Shown here: positions 1 to 10,359 of the stretch, one piece after another
Numbering within the stretch: the stretch's first letter is position 1
How the letters are laid out: each line of letters starts with the position of its first letter
Origin: Parasponia andersonii
Taxonomy: Eukaryota; Streptophyta; Magnoliopsida; Rosales; Cannabaceae
Direction of reading: 5' to 3'
NCBI GenBank assembly: GCA_002914805.1
Contig: JXTB01000048.1
Coordinates: forward strand, 408,254-472,253
Length of the DNA: 64,000 nt
Translations under genes and position numbers: made by a program
The notes under the pieces: generated by a model
The model's input: only the letters and a program-made list of their open reading frames with translations
Told to the model about the DNA's origin: nothing
The model's database searches: none

Positions 1-582
1 TTTATTTATGATAAATATTATTTTAGTCAATTAAAATTAATCATGTATCTCTTTTTATGCTAAAATGAGAGAATAAAAAATTAAATAATAAATATTTATT
101 TTATTATTATTATATATATAGGGCACCAATCCAGTAGGTATTTTTTTTTACCTATACATAGGTATCAATTTGGACAATGAAAATTTAGCATGTATATTTT
201 TTTATTATAAAAAATAAGAGAAAAAAAGAGCATTAATGATGCACGTCTTTTTATGTATTTCATTATAGCCATTGGACGGCTAAAAAAAAAAATACCTATC
301 CATAAGTAAAGAAAAAAATACCTATTAGATTGACAACCATATATATATATATATTATATATATATATTAGGTTCTAATCCATTCGGTATTTTTTTTAATA
401 ATTCATAAATATTTTTTTTTAATAGTTGGATCATGATTTAATAGATATCATAATTTGAGTAGTTAAAAAAATAATAATAAAATAAATATTTATTATTTAA
501 TATTTTATTCTCTCATTTTAGCATAAAAAGAGTTACATGATTAATTTTAATTGACTAAAATAATATTTATCATATATAAAAA
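1..582. repeat. Long inverted repeat (fold-back), cut by window start
   Basis: Positions 1 to about 113 are the near-perfect reverse complement of about 471 to 580, with only a few mismatches over 100 bp. Both arms carry the words AATAAATATTTATTATTTAA and CTCATTTTAGCATAAAAAGA. A third, weaker relative of the arm lies near 1,240-1,300. The spacer holds other short elements. This has the structure of a non-autonomous fold-back or MITE-type element; the left end may lie outside the window, so the family cannot be assigned. Confidence 0.6.
121..345. mobile_element. Small MITE-like element inside the fold-back
   Basis: The left end (CCAATCCAGTAGGTATTTTT and the following ACCTATACATAGGTAT) is mirrored by the right end (ATACCTATCCATAAGT then ATACCTATTAGATTGACAA), giving imperfect terminal inverted repeats of about 40-45 bp. 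TA dinucleotide runs flank both sides, so any TA target duplication cannot be told apart from the microsatellite. No ORF. A related pair of ends (ATCCATTCGGTATTTTTT and AAATACCTAAATTCATTGG) brackets 366-605, so two copies of one small family may sit side by side. Confidence 0.4.
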
Positions 583-605
583 AATACCTAAATTCATTGG
601 ATATA

Positions 606-1326
606 TATATATATATACCAACGGTGATTCTCCTAATAGTCTTAGATTAAATTTATTACATATCCCGGTCAACGAGTAACTTGTTTCTTAGTACACGGAT
701 TCTTTTAGCTTGAAATCTTAACAAATGGATTTGTTTTCTGGAGTTTACATAACAAAACCGCAAGAAAAGTTTGTCCTAAGACTAAAATAAACTCGCTAAT
801 TAATAAGAAGGTCCTACTCTGAGTTGAAAAATCAGGAAAGTTCACATGCCCGATAGTACTAAAATCTCGGACAAAGGTTTAGATCTAAAATTCTAAAATA
901 AATATATAGAGAGCAATAATTTAACAGTCTGTTCATTTGTATTTTTCCCAACATGCTTTACTCTCTCAGGTCTTTTCAACATTTTTTCTCGTGCATTCAT
1001 GTCTGCCCTTTTGGAAATTTCTTCTTTTGTTCGAAACGTACATTATCGTAAATCCCATATATAATATTACATAATATGATCGACCCAAACGATGACATTT
1101 TTTATAATAATTCTACTATATTCGTACTTATAGAAGTTAGAAGTTATGTACTCCTGTGTATATATAATCTAACGACTACGTAACGTACTCCTGTATATAT
1201 ATAAAACTATTATAATTTAAGTGATCGAAAAAAAAAATAAAAAAATAAATATTTATTATTTAATTTAAAAAACGTACATAATAAAATTAAATTAGACAAA
1301 ATAATACATAATACTTATAAATAAGT
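606..1326. other. AT-rich intergenic DNA
   Basis: No gene, tRNA or clear element was recognised here. The stretch contains TA-rich runs and a diverged relative of the fold-back arm near 1,240-1,300. Confidence 0.5.
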
Positions 1327-1675
1327 GAAAAATATATAAATCCTGAATTAGTGTTATAGTGACATATTATATATATAAATATATATAAAAGGATGATTAT
1401 CATCATCCACAAGAAACATGTGACTATCAAATTCAATTAGCTTTAATGTCACATTATGTTTACAAAATATGGGCATGAAAGCCTCGTAATGATCTCCCTA
1501 AAAAATATATAAATCCTGAATTAGTGTTATAGTGCCATATTATATATATATATATATATATATATAAAAGGATGATTATCATCATCCACAAGAAACATAG
1601 TGAGTATTAAAATTAGTTAGCTCTAATATCGCATTATGTTTACAAAATATGGGTGTGAAAGCCTCGTAATGATCT
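1327..1675. repeat. Tandem duplication, about 172-bp unit, two copies
   Basis: Two adjacent copies (about 1,327-1,498 and 1,499-1,675) share ATATATAAATCCTGAATTAG at the start, then GGATGATTATCATCATCCAC, then ATGTTTACAAAATATGGG, then GAAAGCCTCGTAATGATCTC. They differ in the length of an internal TA run and at scattered bases. The second copy ends about 16 bp before the target duplication of the MULE-like element, so that element inserted beside the duplication. Confidence 0.85.
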
Positions 1676-1691
1676 CGCTTCATATTGCCCA

Positions 1692-1700
1692 AAAGAATTT
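1692..1700. repeat. Left target-site duplication of MULE-like element
   Basis: The 9-mer AAAGAATTT directly precedes the left inverted arm and is repeated exactly at 6,827-6,835 directly after the right arm. A 9-bp duplication is typical of Mutator-like elements. Confidence 0.8.
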
Positions 1701-2860
1701 GGAATCCTTTGAAGAATACCCTTTTTACGTAGTGATTTTGTAGAACTACACCCCTCTTCATAGTTTTTGGGTATGTACGCTTTTTAAGTGAAAATTTGGT
1801 TGTCAAGACTAATATGCCCTTATGCCCTCGACTGACTCTTTTTTAGATTTTTTCTCATTTCCATTTTTCTTCTCCCGTACTTCCTCCTTCACCATTATCA
1901 CATCATTGCCACCAAAAAGTTTGGAGTCACCAGAAAACATATTTTAGCCGAAAGCGGAGTAATTAGAAAGCTTAGAGTCCCGATTTCTGCACTTTAAGGG
2001 AGAAAAACATGGTCCTCCATTTTGAAGGTTGAAGTAAGTTGAAGATGTTTCTTTACCATTAATCTTTCTTTGCAAATGTGAGTTTGATTTGTGATTTGGA
2101 AGTTATTTCGTGGTAAGACTTGAAACTATAATGAAAAATAGAAAGTATTTTGCCAATTTTTGAGCCTGAAAACATGTAAACTAGAAACTGGATTATAAAA
2201 TAGTGAGTTTTGCGATGAATACGAAACCCAGATCTTGATAGACAAGACTATCTAGTTTCTAGATAGCTTGTCTAGAAGGTGAAAAATTGTATAGTATTAA
2301 TTCCACTCGATAGTATTGTCAAGTTTTATCTAAAAAGCTGCATAAAAAACCCAGATCTAGATAGACAAACTATCTAGAAGGTGATAAATTGTATAATATC
2401 GACTCCATTAAATAGTATTGTCAAGTCTTGTCTGAAAAACTACATAGAAGAAAACCATACTTGGATAGAGAAATCTGTCTAATTTATAGACAACTTGCCT
2501 AGAATGTGAGAAATTGTACAATATCGACTCCACTTGATAGTACTGTCGAGTGTTGTTTGAAAAGCTGCGAAGAAGAAACTTATATTTGGATAGACAAGTC
2601 TGTCTAAAAAATATACAGGCTATCTAAAACGGAAGAAATTGTACCATATGGACTCCACTTGACAGTATTATCAAGTCTTGTTTGAACAATTGAACATCCA
2701 TGCTGTTGACACTACATAGACAATGTTAGACACAATTATCGAGTCATAAACCAGTAATTGTTGTCTAGGTGCTAGACACTGTCTTGACTATGCTAGACAC
2801 ACTGTCTTTATAATCGACACTTCTGTTGAGTGAGTAGACACCAATGTCGAGTCAATTTTG
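1701..2860 (+). repeat. Left terminal inverted repeat of the MULE-like element
   Basis: This arm pairs with the reverse complement of about 5,950-6,826. It is longer (about 1.16 kb against 0.88 kb) because a unit of roughly 100-127 bp is present about four times here (2,230-2,690) and about once in the other arm. The inner limit is approximate because the TGTC/GACA-rich sequence continues into the centre. Confidence 0.65.
2230..2690. repeat. Tandem array inside left TIR, four units of about 100-127 bp
   Basis: Each unit has a pair of inverted TAGACA/TGTCTA words, then an AATTGTAYNATAT block (near 2,285, 2,388, 2,512 and 2,638), then GACTCCAYT, then AGTATTGTCAAGTYTTGTYTG. The spacings between blocks are about 102, 124 and 127 bp. 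The opposite arm has one equivalent unit. Confidence 0.7.
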
Positions 2861-3188
2861 TGTATAAAAAAGTTATGTCTAAACACTAGATACTGTTGTC
2901 TAGCAACTAAAGACACATGTCGAACCATTAGAAACACATGTCTAAACCATTAGGAACACATGTCTAGCCATTAGAAATACATGTCTAGCAACTAAGGATA
3001 CATGTTTAACCATAAGAGACATATTTATAGCTGCTAACACATGTTAAGCCTAACTAAATTTATTATTTTATGCTTTTTAATATATATTTCTTCATTTAAT
3101 TTGTAATTTATTTTCTGTTCAGGTATGTCATCAACACTTATAATCATATTATATTAAGAAAAGAACTAAGGTTCTTCTTGGAATTGGA

Positions 3189-3398
3189 ATGGAGAGAGAC
3201 AACGATCAAGATGTATTTTTGGTTGAACCAAACATTATTTTCAAGTAGTTGGTAGATGAGATATATCAAACTACAAAAATCGACAATGATGTCTTTGACA
3301 TAGAATTGAGTTACAAGTCAAATATAACAATAGATATTGTTCCAATAACTATAGAAAATGGCACAGATGTTATAGTCCTAGTGTGTCATAATTGTTAG
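3189..3398 (+). pseudogene. Remnant of MULE transposase N-terminal region
   Basis: Reading from ATG at 3,189 gives MERDNDQDVFLVEPN, one in-frame stop at codon 20, then a 49-residue open stretch ending at TAG 3,396. The stretch contains LVDEIYQTTKIDNDVFDIEL and then SYKSN, PITIENGTDVIVLV. From family knowledge, MuDR-type transposases often start with a block of this pattern (a Leu/Val-rich helix, KID, an xIxLxYK strand, a PI-I-ND-DV segment). The match is by eye and short. No zinc-finger or DDE part follows. The resemblance and the location inside a MULE-type TIR pair support each other. Confidence 0.45.
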
Positions 3399-3705
3399 TC
3401 TTTCTTATCTTTATGATTATAGTTGTTGTGTGTTATGTGTCCCAGAGCAAGATTTCATTTACTGTAGTTTATTTGTTACTTTGTTTGATAGTAATTTTAG
3501 TAGTTTTTTTTTTACTATATTGATTTTGTAATTTTATGTTTTATAAGACCTTGAATTATGTCAAAAATTATATTACATTTCTAATTTTTTACCACGTTTT
3601 GCTAGACGCCCTCATCGGCTTAATCGACAAACGTGTCTGTAATAATAATAACCATATCCAGTGTACCGACAACCTTATCCTTGCTTTAAGAATAATTTGA
3701 TTGCA

Positions 3706-5880
3706 TTAGACATAGTATCTAGTAGATAGACAATTAGTCTGTACGCCTAGATAAATATGTCTACGGGATAGACAAATTGTCCATAACGATAGACACATAC
3801 GTATACCATATAGACAACCTGTCTGGAAAGAGAGATATAAGTATCTATTATATAGACAGTACCGTCGAGTGACTTGACAGAGGTGTCATATGGCTCGACA
3901 CATAGATGTAAGTACAAGTTATTGAGCTTTTTTTTGGAAAAAAAAAAGATGTTGTAACTTAATATAATGAATAAATATATAATGTTGTAACTTAATATAA
4001 TTATTATTCATTACGCGTTATTATTGAGTTTGTAATTAGAAAGAAGAAAGTTATAAGTTGTGACTTAGTTTCTTAAAAAGCAACAAGAAGAGATATTTTC
4101 CATTACAGTAGATATGATAATTCAGAACTCACTAACTTCACAAATTAATGTAGTTATTATTTATTATACTTAGTTATTGAGATGTTATTGAGTTTGTAAT
4201 GATGACATTTTCATTATCATAATAGGAAAGTTTCCAATAGTAATGCACAAATTATTGTCTAAGTTTCCGCTAGTAATAAAAAAAAGTGGTGACTAAGTTT
4301 ACAAAACTCACTGAAATTGTAACTATATTGTATTTTATTTGGTTTATGACAATTTGATTGCATTAGACATAGTATCCAGTAGATAGACAAATAGTCTGTA
4401 AACCTAGACAATAGTGTCTACAGGATAGAAAATTTGTTTGGTACCGTAGACACATGTGTCTATTAGATTGACACTTATATCTGGAAAGCTAGACATGTAT
4501 AGAGAGCCAGACAATTTGTGTCTAATATAGCTAGATTCTTGTTTGGAAAGAACAAAGTTGTGGCTAAGTTTCCAATCGTAATGATAACATATTCTCATCA
4601 TAGTCGCGATGATAACTTAAAACTCACTAATTTTATAATTTAATATACTTATTACTCATTATACATAGTTATTGAGTTTGTAATCTGGAAGAACAAAGTT
4701 GTGACTCAGCTTCCAATAGTAATGGTGCCATATTTTCATTATAGTAGCGATAATAATTTAAAACTCACTAATTTTGTAATTTAATATAATATAATTATTA
4801 TATATTACGTCTAATTATTGAGTTTGTAATTATAAAGAATAAAATTGTAACTAAGTTTCCAATAGTAATTGTGACATAATTTTATTATATAGTGACTGAG
4901 TTTCTAAAAGTAATGAATAAAGTAGTGAGTACATTTACAAAACTTACTAATGTTATAATTATATTGTATTTAATTTAGCTTATATCAAATTTTATTTCAT
5001 TATAGTTAGTATCTAGTTGATAGACAGCTTGTTTGGAAAGTTCGATAATATTATCTAGCAGTTAGACAATATGTTTGGAAACGATACAATAGTATTTACT
5101 CGATAGACAACTTGTCTTGAAAGTTAGACAAAAGTGTCTATCAGATAGATAATATATCTGGAGAGTTAGATAATACTTGTCTAATAGCTAGACTCTTTGT
5201 TTAGAAAGCTCAAAATTATGACTAAGTTTCCACTAGTAATGGTGGCATATTTTCATTATAGTAGTGATGATAATTAAAAACTCACTAATTTTGTAATTTA
5301 GTGTACCTATTACTCATTATATATAGTTATTGAGTTTGTAATTTAGAAGAACAAAGTTATGACTAAGTTTGCAATAGTAATAGTGACATATTTTCATTAT
5401 AGTAGTGATAATAATTCAAAATTCACTAATTTTGTAATTTAACATACTATCTTTATTATGCATTACACCTAGTTATTAAGTTTATAAATATAAAGAATAA
5501 TGTTGTGACTAAGTTTCCAATAGTAATAATGACATATTTTCATTATAAAGTGATTAAGTTTCTAATAGTAACGAACAAAATAGTGACTAAGATTACAAAA
5601 CTTACTAATTTTGTAATTATATTGTATTTAATTTGATTTGTACAAATTTTAGTCTATTATACTTAGTATCCAGCAAATAGACAATTTGTCCAGGAAGCAA
5701 GATAATAGTATCTACCAGATAGATAATTTTTCTGGGAAACTAGACAATATTATCTATCCAATAGACAACCTATCTGAAAAACTAGACAATCATGTCTACT
5801 GATAGACAACTCGTCTGGGAAGTTAGACAATAGTGTATACCAGATAGACAACTTATCTAAAAAACTAGACATTATGCTAG
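3706..5880. repeat. Higher-order tandem repeat, about 650-bp unit, 3 full copies plus a partial
   Basis: The start word TTAGACATAGTATCYAGTAG or a diverged form recurs near 3,706, 4,363, 5,000 and 5,656, a period of 640-657 bp. Each unit begins with a TGTC/GACA-rich part and continues with shorter modules of about 165 bp containing GTGACTAAGTTTCCAATAGT, CATATTTTCATTATAGTAG, CTCACTAATTTTGTAATTTA and TTATTGAGTTTGTAAT, present two or three times per unit. So it is a repeat of repeats, like a satellite array, but enclosed in a transposon. Confidence 0.75.
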
Positions 5881-5949
5881 ACAATAATGTCTAGTGTATA
5901 GATATAATTGTCGAACTTTCTAGACATTATGTCGAGTCATTTAATTGTG

Positions 5950-6826
5950 TTGTCGAGTAACTTATAATACTCTAGAAATTATCTCAGTACTAGTGTCTAG
6001 TCACTCGACTAAACTGTCGAGAATGATAGACAATATGTCTAGCATAGTCGAGATAACGTCTAGCACCTGGATGATAATAGTTGGCCTATGGATCGACAGT
6101 TATGTCTAGTATTGTTGATACAGTGTAGATGAATAATTGTGGAGACAAGATTCGACAATCATGTCAAGTGTACTCGATATGTATCATTTGTCGAGTTCTA
6201 GACGCCCATGTCTAGTCTAGAAACTAGATACCTATGTCTATCCCAATTTCAATTTTTTCTTTGCAGCGAATCTCACCGTTTTTTATCCTATTTTCCAGTT
6301 TACTGCTTTTTATGATTAAAAGTTGACCAAAAAATTTCTATTTTCGCTATAGTTTTAAGTCCTACGAGAAAACAACTTTTAATCTACAAATCAAACTCAT
6401 ATTAACAAAGAAAGAAGGGACATTTTGGAGCCGATGGGTTCCCGGTTGAGATTGGATGGAATTTGGTGCAGTGGAGGTGGGCTTTGACTACAATTGTCGT
6501 GAGTAGGGGTGGAGTCCGACTGGGATGAATTGAGAGGAAGGGGAAGATCAATGCCTTCATTTGAGAAAAAGAGAGGAAAAAAAAATTAAAACCGCTTTTT
6601 CGTTTTTTTTTTTTTTTGCCTTTTTTTTCATTCCTTTTTTTTAAAAAAATTTAACTACAACCTTTTCATTTCAGACCCTAAGTCTTTTCTTTTTTAAAAA
6701 AAAAAATTAACTAAGGCCTATATGTCATTTTACACTCACTTTATTTAAAATGGGTTATTCTAGCCAACAAATTTTAAATGGGGTGTATTTCTCAACTATC
6801 AAGAAGCGGCATTTTACAAATTTCCC
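5950..6826 (-). repeat. Right terminal inverted repeat of the MULE-like element
   Basis: The reverse complement aligns to the left arm: a terminus at GGGAAATTTGTAAAATGCC, an AATACACCCC block, CTTTCTTTG with ATGAGTTTGATTTG, then the TGTC/GACA zone. A GC-richer part at about 6,420-6,550 has only weak correspondence to the left arm. Confidence 0.65.
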
Positions 6827-6835
6827 AAAGAATTT
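6827..6835. repeat. Right target-site duplication of MULE-like element
   Basis: AAAGAATTT, identical to 1,692-1,700. Confidence 0.8.
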
Positions 6836-8674
6836 TTGTAACTTCTATTAGTATATATATAGATAGAAACTTCTATTAGTATATATATAGATAGAGATAT
6901 TACTTGATGGTGTCAAAATCTTTATTAGTTATAATATTCTCGACCAATCAAATTACATAAGAGGCATGAAGAAACAGTGAAAGTCCACTTTAATTGGTGA
7001 TCTTAAAATCCGAGAGCCAATTACGCATATAGTATAAACATGTTTGCTTCCGTGCATGGATGATATTATTCATCAATGCCACTTTGTATGATCACGAGGA
7101 TTTGGTGGTTGTTGGTGCTGTTATTGATTTTGACGTTTGCTGCAATCATTTTTAATTATAAAATAACGTTAATAAATGTATCAAATTTTCGTTATTATTA
7201 TTATTTTTTCCCGGTCAATGAAATTAGAATGAGAGAGATGAGTCGAGGTGAATTGGACAAGGTGGGTAGTATAGTAGGGTAGACATGTTTGGTGTTGGAG
7301 TTACGTGGGAAGCTTTTGTGTGTCTCTGGCTAACAGTGGGATACCACTTCTGTTTTCATTTTCCTCTTCAACTGCAGGCAGCACAACCAAAAGAGTACTG
7401 AGAATTATCAGAAATCCCAACTCAAAATCATCAATTTATACTTACAAAAATATCATAGACAGTACTATATACACCTCTCTCGAGAATTTTTGTGCAATAT
7501 AAATCTATTAGAAACATTATATCTTGTTAAAATAACCTTGTAATAAAAAAGGGTACAAAATGAAAATCTTATGAGTTGTGATGCAAGAGTTGTGCATATC
7601 TATTAGTAATGTTATATTATATCAAAATAATATCAGAATTGAACTACATACAAGATTTTTTTTTTGAAAAAAAAAAAGAAAGAAAGAAAAAAAAATCTTA
7701 TAAAATGTCATTAGCTAGTAATAAGAATATATAAGGTAACCAGTTTATAAATGTGTCCAAGTTAAATTAACTTGACATGAGTCCATGAATTTCCGTTGGT
7801 TCACATTGACTCATATGTGTTGAATTAGGCAAATTAATCCATGGTTTAAGAATAAACTGTGGTCAGGATTGGTGTGCTTTATATGTAGCATGCATGTTCC
7901 AGCTTCTTCAAGTACTTGACCTAGAACTACTCCCGATATCTGATAACTAAATTTTTATTATAAAACTACTCGATAGAGCAATCAAATTTGAACTTCTCCA
8001 ACCATAAAGACGTTTGTTGGAATTATCCAAACGTAAGAACCTAATTATATATGGTTTCTTTTATCCTCAATACTTATTCAACTTTTTTTTCTGAATAATT
8101 TTATTTTAATAAAGAACGTAATAAAGGGACAATTCGATGGCGCCTGAGCTATGTCTAGTTTGTTTGTTTGTTATTTTACTTTATTTTATTTTTGTTCTTT
8201 TTTAAGAAAAAGATTAATCATAGCAGATCACAGGGCTCCAAGTCTAAAAGTAAAACGAGAAGACAAAAGAAAACAGCACATGATCAAATTGTCAAGAGAA
8301 CAATAGAGAACTGAGACAAATAACCTAAACCTCCTCCTCCTCCCAAAAGCTAACTATGAATCAATGATCTTCTACTTGAGTTGTTAATGCTCAGTAGCTC
8401 ATAATAGTAGGCCCATTTAGAGTGACTTCCCTATTCTAACGGCTAACCTCTAAAACCTAACATCCACGGGCCCTTTGCAAAATGGCTGAATTTGAGGCAT
8501 TGTTCCAATATATATTCGTTTTTCAAATATTGTAGTAATATGTTAATTTACCTAGTATAAAGCCTATACTAAATCTAGTATATCAATTGACATACCAATG
8601 CAATAACTAATATATTTGATCATTTAGCTACAAGAAACTAAGAATAGATAAACAGTCAAACAATCAGATATCTA
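6836..8674. other. Intergenic DNA with a 28-bp tandem duplication
   Basis: Just right of the MULE-like element a unit of about 28 bp, ending TATTAGTATATATATAGATA, occurs twice (about 6,839-6,893). The rest is AT-rich with purine runs near 7,665-7,695. Apart from one doubtful short ORF (7,076-7,282) nothing was recognised. Confidence 0.5.
7076..7282 (+). CDS. Doubtful small ORF with one hydrophobic segment
   Basis: A 68-residue ORF begins MPLCMITRIWWLLVLLLILT and has a strongly hydrophobic stretch at about residues 8-28, followed by a polar tail ending DKVGSIVG. A TATA-like TAGTATAAA lies about 45 bp upstream. It could be a secreted or membrane peptide, but the family is not recognised and no known plant peptide-hormone core (CLE, RALF, PSK, IDA type) is visible. 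In AT-rich DNA such an ORF can arise by chance, which is the likelier reading. Confidence 0.12.
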   Translation: MPLCMITRIWWLLVLLLILTFAAIIFNYKITLINVSNFRYYYYFFPVNEIRMREMSRGELDKVGSIVG

Positions 8675-8903
8675 GGGCCAATTTGATATTGTTGTAACTG
8701 TGCTATGAGCATGAAGCAGTTTTCAAAAATAACTATTATCATACTTCTCAAATTCTACTTAAAATTGCGATTACACAACCATTTTTAAAATCTGCTGATC
8801 AAAAGTAATAACATACAAATGCCTTCTCATTCCTCTTTAACTTTTTTTCCTAACTACTTTTATAAACTAAAAGCAGAATCTAGAAGCCTTCTCAAATGGA
8901 TCC
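8675..8903. mobile_element. hAT-like MITE
   Basis: The left end GGGCCAATTTGATATTG pairs imperfectly with the right end CTTCTCAAATGGATCC. The inner part (ATCATACTTCTCAAATTCT, TTTTTAAAATCTGCTGATCA, AAAAGCAGAATCTAGAAGC) resembles elements at 25,298-26,170, so it belongs to a family present several times here. No clear 8-bp target duplication was found. Confidence 0.45.
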
Positions 8904-9143
8904 TTACTCAATAAAATGAAAAAGAAGTATACCCACTATAATTTCTCATAATTTCTCAAAAGAGAAAATGACACTTTATACAGTCTTTTAAAACATATTT
9001 CTCAAAATACAACTTCTGAATATTAAATACTTTTTCGCACGGTCGATAGAGAAATAATTCCATTTATACAATCTGCAGTACCGTGCTAAAGCTATAAATT
9101 TGTCCATCTTTACATAAATGATGCAAATTAAAGAAAACACATG

Positions 9144-9198
9144 TTGGTATAATGGTTGGACTAGAATTGGCACCATAATCTAGTTGGGTTCAATTTCC
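9144..9198 (+). mobile_element. Possible tRNA-derived SINE head
   Basis: TGGTATAATGG (9,145-9,155) fits the RNA polymerase III A-box pattern TRGYNNANNGG, and GGGTTCAATTTCC (9,186-9,198) is close to a B-box, about 30 bp later. No tRNA cloverleaf closes around them, so this is not a working tRNA gene. It may be the head of a plant SINE or an old tRNA pseudogene. A T-rich tract follows. No flanking duplication was found. Confidence 0.3.
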
Positions 9199-9199
9199 T

Positions 9200-9595
9200 T
9201 CACCTTCAATTTATCTATATACCGTCTCTTTCCTTTATTTATTTATTTATTTCTCATTTTCTTTTTTGAATTCATTTTTTATAATCCATTTTCTATTTTT
9301 TTCTGCATTGAATATTATTACTCCTTTTTTCTTTCCTTTATTTATTTCTTTTTAATTTTCTTTTTAAAATTATTTTTATAATCCTTTTTAATTTTTTTTA
9401 CGCACTCAATATTATTACTCCTTTTTTTTTTTTAAACCTTTGTGTCATTTTCTTTCATTTTCTTTCTTGTATTTATTTTTACTTTTTCATTTTCTTCTTT
9501 TTTTAATTACTTTTTTTCCCAATAACTTTCGCTCTCAATTTATCTATTTTTTTTTATCTCTTTATTTATTCCTTTTAGATATAGAATAATTAAAA
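9200..9595. repeat. T-rich low-complexity tract
   Basis: A long pyrimidine-rich strand with TTTA and CTTT words. The phrases ATATTATTACTCCTTTTTT and CTTTATTTATTT recur about 110 bp apart, suggesting an old duplication. No coding content. Confidence 0.6.
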
Positions 9596-9659
9596 TATGT
9601 ATATAAAAACTTAACATTGCCTACTAAGAAAGTTGTTGCCTTCGAACTTCTAGAATTTC

Positions 9660-10350
9660 TCGTCAGTTACTTACATACAATGTATTTTGCTATAAGGAAA
9701 TCAAACTAGTTTCTAAGAAATCTTTTGTGGTTTCCTATGATTTACTTATATAAAAGGCATTATGCTAAAAGAAAACTAAACTAATTTCTAGGATACTTTT
9801 GTAGTTTTTTATGATTTTCTTAACTATAGGATATTTTGCTATATGGAAACCAGTTACCTCTGCAGTTTCTTATGATTTACTTAGTTATGAGACATTCCAG
9901 TAAAAAGAAACCAAACTAATTTTCTGAAAACCTTTATGGTTTCTTGTGCTTTACTTACATAGGATGTTCTGCTAAAATAAAATCAAATTGGTTTCCTAGA
10001 AACCTTTGTAATTTTTTATGATTTACTTACATACATGACATTTTGCTAAAAAGAAACTAAACTGGTTTCTAAGAAACCATAAAATTTATTTACGTGTAAG
10101 ATATTCTATTAAAAAAAAAAACTAAACTGGTTTCCAAAAAACATGTGATATACTTACGTACATAGCACTCTGCTAAAAGAAAACTAATATGGTTTCTAAA
10201 AAACTTTTGTAGTTTCTTGTAATAGCATTCCACTAAAAAGAAACTAAACTAGTTCACAAGAAAATTTTGTAGTTTCCTGTGATTTACTTACATACAGGAT
10301 ATTCCACTAAAAAAAAATCAAATTAGTTTATAAGAAATCTTTGTAGTTTT
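9660..10350. repeat. Minisatellite array, about 72-bp unit, about 10 copies
   Basis: The phrase TTTACTTACATA or a variant recurs near 9,667, 9,741, 9,814, 9,875, 9,951, 10,022, 10,085, 10,150 and 10,282, with a shortened unit near 10,225. Each unit reads roughly GATTTACTTACATAC, then GAYATTCTGCTAAAAAGAAA, then CTAAACTGGTTTCTAAGAAA, then CCTTTGTAGTTTCTTGT. Each unit contains GGTTTCT and AGAAACC words that could pair. Units are diverged, so the array is not young. Confidence 0.8.
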
Positions 10351-10359
10351 TGTATATAA

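Larger units (their letters stand above)
1701..6826. mobile_element. Mutator-like (MULE) DNA transposon, non-autonomous, long TIRs, internal repeat arrays
   Basis: Long inverted arms begin directly inside an exact 9-bp direct repeat (AAAGAATTT). The outermost right end, read inward, starts GGGAAATTTGTAAAATGCC, a style common at plant MULE ends; the left end is more diverged but pairs with it (shared ACACCCC, then GAGTTTGATTTGT about 400 bp in). Homology between the arms runs from the termini through a TGTC/GACA-rich zone (for example AGGTGCTAGACA and CGACTATGCTAGACA on both). Between the arms lie one transposase-like N-terminal remnant (3,189-3,398) and about 2.2 kb of higher-order tandem repeats. 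No catalytic transposase domain is visible, so the element depends on others to move. The TSD and TIR point to Mutator; the internal repeats are unusual. Confidence 0.8.

Noticed and set aside
2230-6240. A CRISPR-like array
   Set aside because: The repeats are diverged, unevenly spaced and lie within a plant transposon; CRISPR arrays do not occur in plant nuclear DNA.
9145-9198. A tRNA gene
   Set aside because: A-box and B-box words are present but no acceptor or anticodon stems can be drawn around them; kept only as a SINE-like head.
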